DNA of 64,000 nucleotides. Source: Armatimonadota bacterium. Lineage in GTDB: Bacteria; Armatimonadota; Fimbriimonadia; Fimbriimonadales; Fimbriimonadaceae. The stretch spans positions 124,001 to 188,000 of the forward strand of contig DAIDHV010000004.1 in assembly GCA_027451905.1 (NCBI GenBank). The letters run 5' to 3'. The notes under the pieces are model-generated. The model did not search any database. It saw only the letters and a list, made by a program, of their open reading frames with translations, and had not been told where the DNA came from. Position 1 is the first letter of the stretch; every line of letters starts with the position of its first letter. Of this stretch, positions 34,944 through 44,637 are shown in pieces. A program made the translations under genes and the position numbers.

Positions 34944-36254
34944 CTATGAGTGACTTTCTAGCTGGATAGACCGAATTTTCACCCAATTTCCAGAATGCCC
35001 GGTTGGCTCAGGATCAAACCGAATTTGCCGAATGGCCTTGGAATTGGCAACTTTGATCGGCAGGGGAATTGTATAGACATGAAACAGTCCATCTTCATTT
35101 GCTTGGAAGGAGACCGACTTGGCATCCGAGAATCCTCCCAAGCCAAATTCTCGCCAATAAATGACGGCACTTGGATTGGCGGTATGGAACGCGGCGGTAA
35201 TTTGCACGGTTTGGAACTGGTTAGCTTTCCATAGTCCTACCGGGCCGATGAGCTGGGGATCATTTTGAGTTAGCCTAACATTCAGTAGCCCATTGATTGG
35301 CCAGCCAGAGTCTGAACAATGCACTTCGTACCAGTGCTGACGGTTATGGGAGAACGTCCATTTTGCAGGGCTTGAGATGTTTGCAAAACGGTAGGCATCT
35401 GTACGAATGCGCTTCAGGCTCCCCACAACCAATCGGCAGTCAAAGCTATAGGTAATGTTGTGGTCTAAGATTTCAACGTAGTTGGGTGCAATGTATCCAG
35501 TCGGGCTATCATGAGGGCCCCCAGCCCCGGGAGATCCAAAGAATCCACCAGACATGTGTTGACAGCCTGGCTCGATCACTCCAATCCCACGATTTTGACG
35601 GTCAAGCAAGGCGGTCCAACATTCAGTAGCTTGGATCGGCCTCCAGGGGAAGGTGCTTTTTGGGGGAGGGTTGGTTATTGTTGTGACTGGGCCCATGGTG
35701 AACGGCTGCGACCCAGTGTAACTCACCAATCGGTACCACGGACCATTGGTATAAATAGCGGGAAGTTCCTGACCTCTTGCCGGATACTGGGTGTGATCTC
35801 GACGGTTATTTTGGATTTCGGCGTGGACAATGGCTTGATGCCCCTTGAGCTGAATGTGAACCAAGAACTTACAATGAGCTGGTTCATTATTCAAGGGCCA
35901 ATGCATCGGCACGCATTCAACCGTCAAAGAAGTTTTTGTTTGATGAAAGGCGAGGACTTTTGATGGATGGTGGTAGTAGTCTCCGGTCTGAATTGGATTC
36001 CAACCGAGTCCGGCCCAACTTAGAGCTGGCTGCTTGCCGTCGGGCGCATAAGGCACCGGACCACTGTAAAAAGACAGTTGAATTTGCCTCCCGAGATCGG
36101 CACTGTTAATGATATTCTTCCCATGCTCGGAGGATAGGTACACAATTGCACCTCCCTTTTCAAGGTCTACCCCGAGGCGTATGACGCCATTGTCAATGTA
36201 TCGAACCATCGACTGGTGCCCCGAGGATAGGAAAGTGGGCAGAACATAGATCAT
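34944..36254 (-). CDS. uncharacterised protein, possible carbohydrate-active beta-sandwich
   Basis: 436 residues that I do not place in a named family. Visible blocks are MVRYIDNGVIRLGVDLEKGG, GRQIQLSFYSGPVPYAPDG, many tryptophans and short beta segments (HCKFLVHIQLKGHQAIVHAE), and a C-terminal part that looks like a second beta-sandwich (WKANQFQTVQITAAFH). The opening resembles galactose-mutarotase-like folds found in polysaccharide-degrading proteins. The N-terminus lacks a clear signal peptide. It sits near the Gfo/Idh/MocA gene, consistent with sugar metabolism, but that is inference. Confidence 0.6.
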   Translation of the reverse strand: MIYVLPTFLSSGHQSMVRYIDNGVIRLGVDLEKGGAIVYLSSEHGKNIINSADLGRQIQLSFYSGPVPYAPDGKQPALSWAGLGWNPIQTGDYYHHPSKVLAFHQTKTSLTVECVPMHWPLNNEPAHCKFLVHIQLKGHQAIVHAEIQNNRRDHTQYPARGQELPAIYTNGPWYRLVSYTGSQPFTMGPVTTITNPPPKSTFPWRPIQATECWTALLDRQNRGIGVIEPGCQHMSGGFFGSPGAGGPHDSPTGYIAPNYVEILDHNITYSFDCRLVVGSLKRIRTDAYRFANISSPAKWTFSHNRQHWYEVHCSDSGWPINGLLNVRLTQNDPQLIGPVGLWKANQFQTVQITAAFHTANPSAVIYWREFGLGGFSDAKSVSFQANEDGLFHVYTIPLPIKVANSKAIRQIRFDPEPTGHSGNWVKIRSIQLESHS

Positions 36255-36316
36255 AATCTTGGGCTTTTCTTAGGTATTGAATACCTTGGGCATTTCCGGC
36301 AATCCCTGCCAGTAAT

Positions 36317-36357
36317 AAGGATTGCTCTACAGGAAAAGAGGACGGTAGCCAATCCTT
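36317..36357 (-). terminator. hairpin after the 36377-36844 gene
   Basis: AAGGATTG (36317-36324) pairs with CAATCCTT (36350-36357), with weaker inner pairing (CTAC/GTAG). It stands 20 bp downstream of the stop of the small membrane-protein gene and upstream of the next gene. No T-run follows. Confidence 0.4.
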
Positions 36358-36376
36358 AATATCCTACTCCTATTTG

Positions 36377-36844
36377 TTAATAGCTAATGTAGGCTGACTT
36401 GGGAGCAGTTCTTGAGATTGACTCGGCGCACTGCATGCTCTTTTGCATATACCATGGTAGTTTGATTCGATCAAAATTGTTGAATTGGATATGTCCAGTT
36501 TTCCTTTTGCCGTTTTCTATCGGAACAACGATTTCGGTTATCATTTGAGTTTCAAAAACTCTTTTTGGCAAGAAGGGCCTTCGGAAAATGATTTGATTCT
36601 TTTCAAGTGTTATCGAGTATGCAAGTAACATGCTAATTGAACCTGGCGCAAACCCTCCTAAAAATCCAAAAGCGAACCTTGCAAACTCATGACCAAAACC
36701 ATGTAAAAACACTCTTTGCAAATCAAGAAGTCCAGGAAGAAAGGCTAGAGCAAATGCCAGCAATGGACTTTGCAATATTAACGGTGCGCACTGAAAAGTT
36801 GTTCCAGTTGGCTTTGATTTCTTCCTTTTCTTTAGGTTAAACAT
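36377..36844 (-). CDS. small membrane protein with PH-like tail, unknown function
   Basis: 155 residues. A basic N-terminus (NLKKRKKSK) precedes two hydrophobic segments (LLAFALAFLPGLLDL, RFAFGFLGGFAPGSISMLLA), followed by a beta-rich C-terminal half (ITLEKNQIIFRRPFLPKRVF, then TEIVVPIENGKRKTGHIQFN) that resembles bacterial PH-like (bPH) domains after a membrane anchor. The composition and layout look genuine, but no family is certain. Confidence 0.55.
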   Translation of the reverse strand: MFNLKKRKKSKPTGTTFQCAPLILQSPLLAFALAFLPGLLDLQRVFLHGFGHEFARFAFGFLGGFAPGSISMLLAYSITLEKNQIIFRRPFLPKRVFETQMITEIVVPIENGKRKTGHIQFNNFDRIKLPWYMQKSMQCAESISRTAPKSAYISY

Positions 36845-36944
36845 TGAACCCGTCAGTGAATATCAGAGTACACCGCTCCTTACTTTCTAATTCAATTATA
36901 GTTCAACATAAAAAATGGAGTTTGGCTAAATTCTTAGTTTCTAA

Positions 36945-38408
<1,464 letters not shown>

Positions 38409-38476
38409 AAGGCCGGCAAGCTCCTCAACGAAGTTTTATGGCTTCTACTGGAGCATCTTCATGAGGCAGCTTGCAA

Positions 38477-39331
38477 CTACAGTAAGAAAATGTCCAGATC
38501 ATTGGCAACCGTAATCTGACCGTTAAATCCGATGCTTTTGATTTCGGCAATGACGTCTTCGGCTGTTTCTGACTTGCAAAGCAAATGGTTGACAATAAGG
38601 TGTTTGGCTTCGGCTCGAGCCGCCAACATGCCAACTTCGTGGGTTGAAGTATGAAAATCCTTCATGTATTTGGGCCAATTCTCGCCTCCTGGTCGAGGTT
38701 CGGGTTGGGCGGCGGATAAGGCGTAAGCCTCGTGAACAAGGACATCCGCGCCTTTCGCCGCCAATTCAATGCCTTCGCACGGATTAGTATCTCCGGAAAA
38801 GACAATTTTCTTGTTTTGAAGAAAGAAGCTGAATCCAAAGGCGTGGGGCCAATTGCCATGATGAACAAGGAATGCCTCAACCCGCAGGTCAGCGTTCTTG
38901 AAGACTATTCCTGGCTTGATTTCGGAAACGATTGGCTTCAACTGCTGATCCGATGCCGATTCTAAGCCCGAAGTTCGCACAAAAATGTCTTCCTTAAAAG
39001 CGGCTAAGAGGTTGTTCACCAGTTGATGTGTTCCGGGTGGTCCAAAAATGTGGATGGGATCGGTTCTGCCAACAACCCAAGGTGCCAAGATGAGCCCAGG
39101 TAAGCCAAGGCAATGGTCTGAATGCAAGTGCGTCAAAAACAGATGCTGAAGACTGGTTGGTTTGAGTTCGGTGATGCCTTGCTGATAAGCTAGGGCCGTT
39201 TGGTGGACAGATCCGAGACCGCAATCGACAAGATAGGCTTTTTGGCTGTGGACTATTGCCTGGCAAGGACCTTTACGATTGGGATCAATCCGTGGAGTGC
39301 CTGATCCAAGGAAAACAAGTTTCGATTCCAC
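38477..39331 (-). CDS. metallo-beta-lactamase-fold hydrolase, RNase Z-like subgroup
   Basis: 284 residues starting at GTG with TATACT (minus strand 39338-39343) 6 nt upstream. The zinc motif THLHSDHCLGLPGL (HxHxDH), the later VFSGDTNPC and VHEAYAL aspartate/histidine sites, and a C-terminal LIVNHLL histidine match the RNase Z/arylsulfatase-like branch. It lacks the exosite arm typical of true tRNase Z, so it may act on another phosphodiester or sulfate ester. Cytoplasmic, no signal peptide. Confidence 0.83.
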   Translation of the reverse strand: MESKLVFLGSGTPRIDPNRKGPCQAIVHSQKAYLVDCGLGSVHQTALAYQQGITELKPTSLQHLFLTHLHSDHCLGLPGLILAPWVVGRTDPIHIFGPPGTHQLVNNLLAAFKEDIFVRTSGLESASDQQLKPIVSEIKPGIVFKNADLRVEAFLVHHGNWPHAFGFSFFLQNKKIVFSGDTNPCEGIELAAKGADVLVHEAYALSAAQPEPRPGGENWPKYMKDFHTSTHEVGMLAARAEAKHLIVNHLLCKSETAEDVIAEIKSIGFNGQITVANDLDIFLL

Positions 39332-39361
39332 TTTGTAAGTATAGTAAGCAGCCTAGCAAGT

Positions 39362-39796
39362 TCATTGACATCCTGATGACCAACCCGCCATTTCGATCAT
39401 TTTGACGATTTGACCGGTGTGATAGGCGATGTGAAGGAAGCGACAAGTTAGATCGGCAATACCCCACGGGCTCGCTTCAATTTTTTCAATCGGGACTTCT
39501 TGAAGATACTCATATAGACGATTGGCAGAGTCGACCACTTCTACTCTAGCTCGATTCCAAGCTTCTTTGGAAAGTGAAGACGGAAGTGGCGGCCAATTGC
39601 CCTCTATTGGGCGGGCTTTGGAGCCGGTCTCGATTCTTTCGATTATGTTGTCATTCCAAACGGCAACATGAAGGCAAATCTCCCAAATACATTTGGCTTC
39701 TGGACTGGGCTTCCATTTGGCTTGGTCTGCCGAGATCAAAGAAAGAGTTTCTTGCAGTTCTGGCACCCACTCGTCTTCTTGATAGGCGTAGTGCAT
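39362..39796 (-). CDS. DinB-family metalloenzyme-like protein
   Basis: 144 residues from the ATG at 39796; longer frames run into the C-terminus of the upstream DinB gene and lose family likeness. The four-helix DinB fold is suggested by YAYQEDEWVPELQETLSLIS, WEICLHVAVWND and the C-terminal FLHIAYHTGQIVKMIEMA, which place histidines at the usual divalent-metal triad. It overlaps nothing and follows the paralogous gene at 39831 by 34 bp. DinB/YfiT-like proteins include thiol-dependent transferases, but most are uncharacterised. Confidence 0.75.
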   Translation of the reverse strand: MHYAYQEDEWVPELQETLSLISADQAKWKPSPEAKCIWEICLHVAVWNDNIIERIETGSKARPIEGNWPPLPSSLSKEAWNRARVEVVDSANRLYEYLQEVPIEKIEASPWGIADLTCRFLHIAYHTGQIVKMIEMAGWSSGCQ

Positions 39797-39830
39797 TGTT
39801 GAAAGGAGAATTGCCCTGAGCTCAGAATTG

Positions 39831-40358
39831 TTAACCGTGTTGTCCTCTATTTTGCTTCTTCCACAGTTCGTGAAGGATAACGGCTTGTCCGCCATGATAA
39901 GAGTCGTGTTGGATGAGGTGTCCCAATATCCAGATGAGGCTAAACTCATGGTCTCGGAGAGTCATAACTTTGTCGGGATCAATGCCTTTAAGCACCTCAA
40001 ACGCCTGATGCCGAACAATTTTGTGCTGCTCAAAAAACCAGCCGATATCTTTTTTAGGTGGTGTGGGCCAAACGCCGCCATCAACATTAGTTTCCTTGCG
40101 CATGAACGTCTCTATTTGAGATTCCGTAATTTTAGTTTCCGCTATTGAACTGCACCAAAACAATTCGGCCCAAGCGCTGTGAAGCAAGATACCGCCTATG
40201 CTGTAGGATCCTGGTTCTGGCTGCCAAGTTATAGCCTCAATTGGAGGCTGCTCAAGTTCTCCTTGCCATTCTCGAGTGCTGTCTTCCGTAATGGCGAGAA
40301 GTAGGCCAATATCACTTCTGTAGCCTTCCAACGGCACGATTCTTCCAAAGTCTTGCAT
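39831..40358 (-). CDS. DinB-family protein
   Basis: 175 residues from the ATG at 40358 (an upstream start at 40376 adds six residues). Metal-ligand candidates are in GGILLHSAWAELFW and LGHLIQHDSYHGGQAVILHE, the strongly conserved HDxYHxGQ block of the DinB superfamily. It is the upstream member of a tandem DinB pair, which may have arisen by duplication, although the two proteins now differ considerably. Substrate and cofactor are unknown. Confidence 0.8.
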   Translation of the reverse strand: MQDFGRIVPLEGYRSDIGLLLAITEDSTREWQGELEQPPIEAITWQPEPGSYSIGGILLHSAWAELFWCSSIAETKITESQIETFMRKETNVDGGVWPTPPKKDIGWFFEQHKIVRHQAFEVLKGIDPDKVMTLRDHEFSLIWILGHLIQHDSYHGGQAVILHELWKKQNRGQHG

Positions 40359-40416
40359 ACTTCGCGAGCTTACCAAAACTGACTTGATGCCCTATTCTTA
40401 ATAGAGTCCCTAGACT

Positions 40417-41175
40417 TTAAAAGCGCAAGAGAGAAACAGATTCTTGTTTGAAGCCAAGGCGTTCATAAAAGCCGTGCTTGAAGGTGAAAAGGTAAACAAT
40501 TGCGCTTGGAGAGTGAGTCTTAATGAGCTTGATAGCGGCTTCTATCATCAGGGTCCCAATTCCTTGGTACTGCCACTCTGGCAAGACGGCGACGTCCCAA
40601 ATGCTAAACCAGCCCGGCGAATCTTCCATGATGCGCAGCACTCCAATCGGCCCCACATGCGGCAGGGAAGCGACAACCCCATTCCACGTGCCGGCCACAA
40701 GACGGGGCGACAAAGTTTTGTGGTTAAACAATTTCCCTGCGATTGATGCATACTCTTCCTGGCTGGGATTGCGAACTTCGATAGTGAGATCGTGGGGTGT
40801 TTTTTTGGATTTCTCGGTCGGTGGGGAGATTATCTGCGCAAATCTCAGATGGTATCCGTTGAGATCGCGAACCGTATATTCCCTCATCCCCCAGGGTTTA
40901 TCATCAAGTTCCGAAACAATGCGAGCCCCCTTGCTCTTATGGCTAAGATATAACTCGTTGATATTCTTTGTTTGAATCCAGTGCTGGTGCCCCTCAATAT
41001 GATCGGCAATTTCAGGCTGGAGGCAAAACATAAGGGTTACACCTTGACCGCTGACTGAACCAAATGTTGGTGGGTCACCGTACGTCCAAGAGTTTTCGAA
41101 TCCAAGAACCAGTTTGTAGAAGTCAACTGTCTTGCATATATCAGAACAAGCCAAAATGGCAGTTGAGCTAAGCAC
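40417..41175 (-). CDS. VOC (glyoxalase-fold) and GNAT acetyltransferase fusion
   Basis: 252 residues from a GTG at 41175; TATAAT (minus strand 41183-41188) is 7 nt upstream. Residues about 5-125 are a VOC domain (DICKTVDFYKLVLGFENSW, MREYTVRDLNGYHLRFA), the fold used by glyoxalases and antibiotic-resistance enzymes. Residues about 130-252 are a GNAT fold (IEVRNPSQEEYASIAGKLF, then VLPEWQYQGIGTLMIEAAIK, the acetyl-CoA loop, and FYERLGFKQES). Such a fusion could acetylate or sequester a small toxic molecule. Domain identities are good; the joint function is inferred. Confidence 0.78.
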   Translation of the reverse strand: MLSSTAILACSDICKTVDFYKLVLGFENSWTYGDPPTFGSVSGQGVTLMFCLQPEIADHIEGHQHWIQTKNINELYLSHKSKGARIVSELDDKPWGMREYTVRDLNGYHLRFAQIISPPTEKSKKTPHDLTIEVRNPSQEEYASIAGKLFNHKTLSPRLVAGTWNGVVASLPHVGPIGVLRIMEDSPGWFSIWDVAVLPEWQYQGIGTLMIEAAIKLIKTHSPSAIVYLFTFKHGFYERLGFKQESVSLLRF

Positions 41176-41317
41176 AAGTTGAATTATACAGATTGGGATT
41201 GCAACAACTAAATAGGTGGGGTGATGAACTCGACTCGGGGATCCTGGCAAGATGACATATTTTGTGAATTGACAAAGGGTGGACTTTTTTGTGTCGCCAA
41301 ACCAAAGAAGTTGCTAT

Positions 41318-41879
41318 TTACCAAAAACGCAAGTCTTTGCAGTTTGCCCGGATGTCTTCTGCAACTGACGCAGGCGGTGTTTCTGATTCCATTTGGCAAT
41401 CCTTTATCATTGCAATCTGTCTGGCATGATAGGCGTCATGTTGGTTCATCATTTGAATAATGGTTAGCGCGGACCTGTCGTTCTTCCAATAGGTTGGGCG
41501 CAACTCCTCTAAGTTTTGACAGTCTTTCCACGACTCCAGCCAACTTGATGACCGGTTACAAGATAGTCAAGTGCCGCATCCCAAGAGGGTTCAAATTTCT
41601 CGATTTGTTCATCGAGGTGATGCCACTTTAACGGTGCATCTCGAAAGCAAACTGACCCATTGATCCACTTACTGCAGGCGATATGGAGAACAATGCCGTA
41701 GATCTTGCCATCGGTATGGACATCCTCGTTGCTTGAGGGTTAAACCCACTAGCGAATACCCGAACTCCAGCTATGATCATTTCCTCACTTATCTTCTGGA
41801 TTCCGATTGACACTTGTGGCCATTCTTCAAGTAATGGGTCATATCCGTCTGAATGATACACATTGACAGAAGACTTTAT
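41318..41879 (-). pseudogene. composite remnant: YCII N-terminal half joined to a frameshifted DinB
   Basis: From about 41879 to 41710 the frame reads GYDPLLEEWPQVSIGIQKIS and IIAGVRVFASGFNPQAT, clearly paralogous to the intact YCII gene at 41993-42331 (GYDPTIEEGPGVHAEI, IKAGVRFFAGGLQPIAT) but with no proper start. The sequence then passes, in another frame, into DinB-like text (GKIYGIVLHIACSKWINGS, DAPLKWHHLDEQIEKFEPSW), and after one more frameshift near 41530 into SWLESWKDCQNLEELRP and MMNQHDAYHARQIAMIKDC. A deletion that fused two neighbouring genes, plus later decay, explains this best. Confidence 0.7.
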
Positions 41880-41992
41880 GGTGCTTAGGACCCTAAATTA
41901 CCAGCTATGACCGGTTCTTTGTGAAGTTGAAATTGCAACTGGAGTAAAAGCAGAAGATGCGGGGGTGCACAATGCGATGCTGGGGTAGATTC

Positions 41993-42331
41993 TTAATAAA
42001 ACGGTCGGACCTCAATTGTGTTTCGGCAAGCGTTTAATGCTTTTTTGCCCCACTCAATGGCCTCTTCGTGACTTGCCACGTCCACGATCCAAAAGCCTGC
42101 TAAGATTGGGTCAGATTTCAAGCAAGGTTCATTTGAAATGACGTCATCTCCACTAGCGGACCTGCTAATGGTGTGGGCGGTAGCAATAGGTTGCAATCCA
42201 CCTGCAAAGAAACGCACACCTGCTTTAATCATATCGTCATTGACTTTGTCTATCTCGGCATGGACGCCCGGTCCCTCTTCAATAGTTGGATCGTATCCTA
42301 TCGGATGATGAACAGCAATAAGGTACATCAT
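41993..42331 (-). CDS. YCII-related (DGPF-type) protein
   Basis: 112 residues (the second codon is also ATG). The YCII ferredoxin-like fold is suggested by YLIAVHHPIGYDP, a central His/Asp arrangement, and GFWIVDVASHEEAIEWGKKA at the end. Relatives are small proteins sometimes fused to ECF sigma factors, with a proposed His-Asp enzymatic pair. A decayed paralogue lies immediately downstream. Role unknown. Confidence 0.8.
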   Translation of the reverse strand: MMYLIAVHHPIGYDPTIEEGPGVHAEIDKVNDDMIKAGVRFFAGGLQPIATAHTISRSASGDDVISNEPCLKSDPILAGFWIVDVASHEEAIEWGKKALNACRNTIEVRPFY

Positions 42332-42430
42332 GGCGCTTCTGCACTTCTCATGTTACCGACTTGACTTGACCGTACACGATAAAAGCGAAGTAGAATAGCG
42401 GGAAAAGAACGGGCCTTTTGCTTGAAGTAC

Positions 42431-42472
42431 AAAAAGGAGCCTTCCGGACCGGAGGTCAAGAGGGCCCTTTGA
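42431..42472 (-). terminator. terminator-like hairpin after the PEP-CTERM gene
   Basis: On the minus strand an imperfect stem (AGGGCC with GGCTCCT, containing an inner CCGG-rich stem) is followed by a run of five T residues. It lies just beyond the stop at 42491. Confidence 0.45.
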
Positions 42473-42490
42473 TGTGAAAAGAACTTCGTC

Positions 42491-43270
42491 TTATTTACGT
42501 CGACGAGCCAAACCGAGTAGGGCAAGTCCAAGGCCCACAAATTCAGCGGGTTCTGGAACCGATTGAGGAACTATCGCGATGCTAGAACCATCTCCGATAT
42601 TAAGGTTGTTTGAGGAAATGGTTTGGTAAGTGGATCCGTTAATTTGGTCTAGATTCCCGTTGTAGTCAAACTCCCAATAGGAGTTGGTGCTGGCATCGTA
42701 GGTGACGCCTAGGTCATTGTGGTTTCCAGGAGAACCTAACAAGGTCAGTGCGCCATTGGTGGTGTTGACGCTATAAAGGTTGTTGACATCTGAAAGGACG
42801 AGTTGATTGGTGGTGGTGTTGAAGGTTAATCCTTCACCATAGGCTCCATTATTTCCAAGTAAAGTGAATGCGCCGGTGGCTGCGTCAACAGAACCGAAAG
42901 AGCCATTGGTGGTTCCACCAAAGAGGCTGTTCGTAGCATTATCGTACCCAAGAGCAAAGAGGTCATTTGTACCGTCGGACCCAACTAACGTGGCGGCACC
43001 AGTGGTTAGGTTCACTGTATAAAGGTTATTGTCTCCCCTTCCACCCGAGTAGTACATTGTGCTATTGGCGCTATCATACGTGAGGTCTCCAAATGTCATA
43101 TTAGACGCATCAATTCCCAGGGAGCCAATAAGCGTTGTTTGCATTGTGGTTGGATTAACACTGTAAAGTTCGTGGTTATTTGTGTCACTCACTACATAAA
43201 GCGTTCCTGAAGCGTGGGCAAAACTGATGATGCTAGCGCCGGCCACGAGTGAGAAAAGAAGTTTTTTCAT
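42491..43270 (-). CDS. PEP-CTERM-sorted beta-propeller-like surface protein
   Basis: 259 residues from the ATG at 43270 (an earlier ATG at 43294 adds eight). It has an N-terminal signal peptide (KKLLFSLVAGASIISFAHA), a set of repeated blades (LYSVNPTTMQTTLIGSLG, LYTVNLTTGAATLVGSDG, LYSVNTTNGALTLLGSPG) and a C-terminal sorting tail: VPEPAE, a hydrophobic helix and ARRRK. PEP-CTERM proteins are processed by exosortase and placed on the surface or in the matrix. No exosortase is in the window. The blades resemble DUF4394-type or YVTN-type repeats. Confidence 0.85.
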   Translation of the reverse strand: MKKLLFSLVAGASIISFAHASGTLYVVSDTNNHELYSVNPTTMQTTLIGSLGIDASNMTFGDLTYDSANSTMYYSGGRGDNNLYTVNLTTGAATLVGSDGTNDLFALGYDNATNSLFGGTTNGSFGSVDAATGAFTLLGNNGAYGEGLTFNTTTNQLVLSDVNNLYSVNTTNGALTLLGSPGNHNDLGVTYDASTNSYWEFDYNGNLDQINGSTYQTISSNNLNIGDGSSIAIVPQSVPEPAEFVGLGLALLGLARRRK

Positions 43271-43482
43271 GATGTTCAGCTTGGTTTGTTTCAAAAACCT
43301 GGTGCTATTTTACGACAAAAACCTACTTTGAAAGACAGATTTTAGCGATTTTTAAAAAAACTAGTAGAAATACCTGTCTCAATCCTGAAACCTTTCATAT
43401 TTTGAGCCCATCTTGCGGTGAATTTACTTAACGAAAGTGACATCTTTTTGGAAAAGTCGGTTGCCAAATAGTAAGGATAAGT

Positions 43483-43680
43483 ATGAAAATCAATATTGGT
43501 TCTATAGACAAGATCATGAGGCTAGCGATGGCAGTGGTCTTTTTCTCGCTGTATTTTGTGCTTTCGGGCAAGGCTCGATTCCTTGGCCTTATTGGGTTGA
43601 TTCCGTTAATGACGGCAATGATGGGTTTCTGCCCAATTTATGCCTTGTTTGGAATTTCTAGCTGTCACCGAAAATCGTAG
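43483..43680 (+). CDS. DUF2892 (YgaP-like) inner-membrane protein
   Basis: 65 residues with two membrane helices (IMRLAMAVVFFSLYFVLSG, FLGLIGLIPLMTAMMGF) and the DUF2892 end motif GFCPIYALFGISSC. In YgaP this module follows a rhodanese domain; here it stands alone. An AAGGAT Shine-Dalgarno lies 4-5 nt before the ATG, one of few clear ones in this region. Confidence 0.85.
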   Translation: MKINIGSIDKIMRLAMAVVFFSLYFVLSGKARFLGLIGLIPLMTAMMGFCPIYALFGISSCHRKS

Positions 43681-43745
43681 ATTGACATCTGCTAAAAGAT
43701 GAGTAACCGCCGGCCCAACCATGCTTGACGCGCTCGAAGCGTCTT

Positions 43746-44171
43746 CTAATTGGGCAAGCTCATCCTATACTTTATCTCTGAATAAAGTACGTCTAAATTG
43801 ATATCTTTCACCGATTTGAACTTGATGCAATAGCCACTCACGGTAGCCTTTCCGATGGAGCTACCCATTGCATTTTCTAGGTGCTTTTTGTCTGCTAACC
43901 CCATGATGTACACGGAGAGACCGGATTTATTACCGCTAATGCCAACTCTAAAAAACTCTTTGCTGGTGCCGTTTGCATACCTTATGGTATAGGCTCCATA
44001 GCCAATGCTTGGGTTGGAAACAACTTTGCCAGGATTGTCTTTACCGTCGTTGAACCAAACCTTGCATTGGGGAAACATGTGCAGGATTTGGCTATGCAGG
44101 GCTTGCAATTCCGCTTGCTTGGCCACCTCTTGGGTGGCAATATAGGCACCAATTTGATCTTCCGTTGTCAC
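43746..44171 (-). CDS. DUF1801 domain protein
   Basis: 141 residues starting at GTG, with TAGAAT (minus strand 44180-44185) 8 nt upstream. The family pattern appears as ELQALHSQILHMFPQCKVWF, YGAYTIRYANGTSKEFFRVG, SVYIMGL and GKATVSGYCIKFKSVKDIN. DUF1801/YdhG-like proteins adopt an iron-chaperone (frataxin-like YdhG/YyaL-type) fold and often occur near DinB and SRPBCC genes, as here. Function is not established. Confidence 0.8.
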   Translation of the reverse strand: MTTEDQIGAYIATQEVAKQAELQALHSQILHMFPQCKVWFNDGKDNPGKVVSNPSIGYGAYTIRYANGTSKEFFRVGISGNKSGLSVYIMGLADKKHLENAMGSSIGKATVSGYCIKFKSVKDINLDVLYSEIKYRMSLPN

Positions 44172-44209
44172 GTCTTATAATTCTAATGCGTTTTTGCCTT
44201 TTGGTGAGG

Positions 44210-44473
44210 CTACTTGGCTTGAGCGAAGAGAGAGAAGTCGGTTTCCGGAAAGTCAATTTCACCTCTGGCGCGGCAAAGGCCCCTTAGTTCACCGCGATGG
44301 TATGTGCCATGATTGACAACATGCCTGGCAATCACCCAAAGCGAGGTTGTAAATTGCTCGCCGGCTGTGCGGCAATAGATAATCGACCGATCGCTGTCCT
44401 CCGTAGCTAATACCTCCTTCCATTTTTTGTTCATCCTCTCCAGTGTTTCTGCATTCGCGGCTACTTTCGGCAT
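44210..44473 (-). CDS. DinB-family C-terminal half, probably a truncated gene
   Basis: 87 residues matching only the C-terminal half of DinB proteins: SLWVIARHVVNHGTYHRGEL has the last metal-histidine block. The N-terminal helices are absent and an in-frame stop lies four codons upstream of the ATG, so this is either a fragment or a very short relative. Of the three expected metal ligands at most two remain. Confidence 0.55.
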   Translation of the reverse strand: MPKVAANAETLERMNKKWKEVLATEDSDRSIIYCRTAGEQFTTSLWVIARHVVNHGTYHRGELRGLCRARGEIDFPETDFSLFAQAK

Positions 44474-44584
44474 TGCGGTTGGTGATTAAAAGCCAGCAAT
44501 TTTGCTTGGTTATTTTCTAGCAACCAGCTTTAATATCAACGCAAGAAAAATTTTCCAAGAAGGACAAAAGTGGCAGGACCCTAG

Positions 44585-44613
44585 TTGACTTTTTTTAAAT
44601 GGCATACTATACT
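44585..44613 (+). promoter_or_regulatory. sigma-70 type promoter of the ArsR-SRPBCC operon
   Basis: TTGACT (44585-44590) and TATACT (44608-44613) are separated by exactly 17 bp, and the ATG follows the -10 box by 7 nt. No room is left for a Shine-Dalgarno leader, so the predicted transcript starts at or next to the start codon. Confidence 0.8.
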
Positions 44614-44637
44614 GAACTGAATGGTTCAGTATAGTAT
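44604..44637 (+). promoter_or_regulatory. perfect 14-bp inverted-repeat operator spanning the -10 box and start codon
   Basis: ATACTATACTGAAC (44604-44617) and GTTCAGTATAGTAT (44624-44637) are exact reverse complements with a 6-bp spacer. The left arm includes the -10 box; the right arm is codons 2-6 of the regulator gene. This is what an autorepressor binding site should look like. Confidence 0.85.

Noticed and set aside
39797-39949. Longer start for the downstream DinB gene
   Set aside because: The extra residues are an alternate frame of the preceding DinB gene's conserved end.
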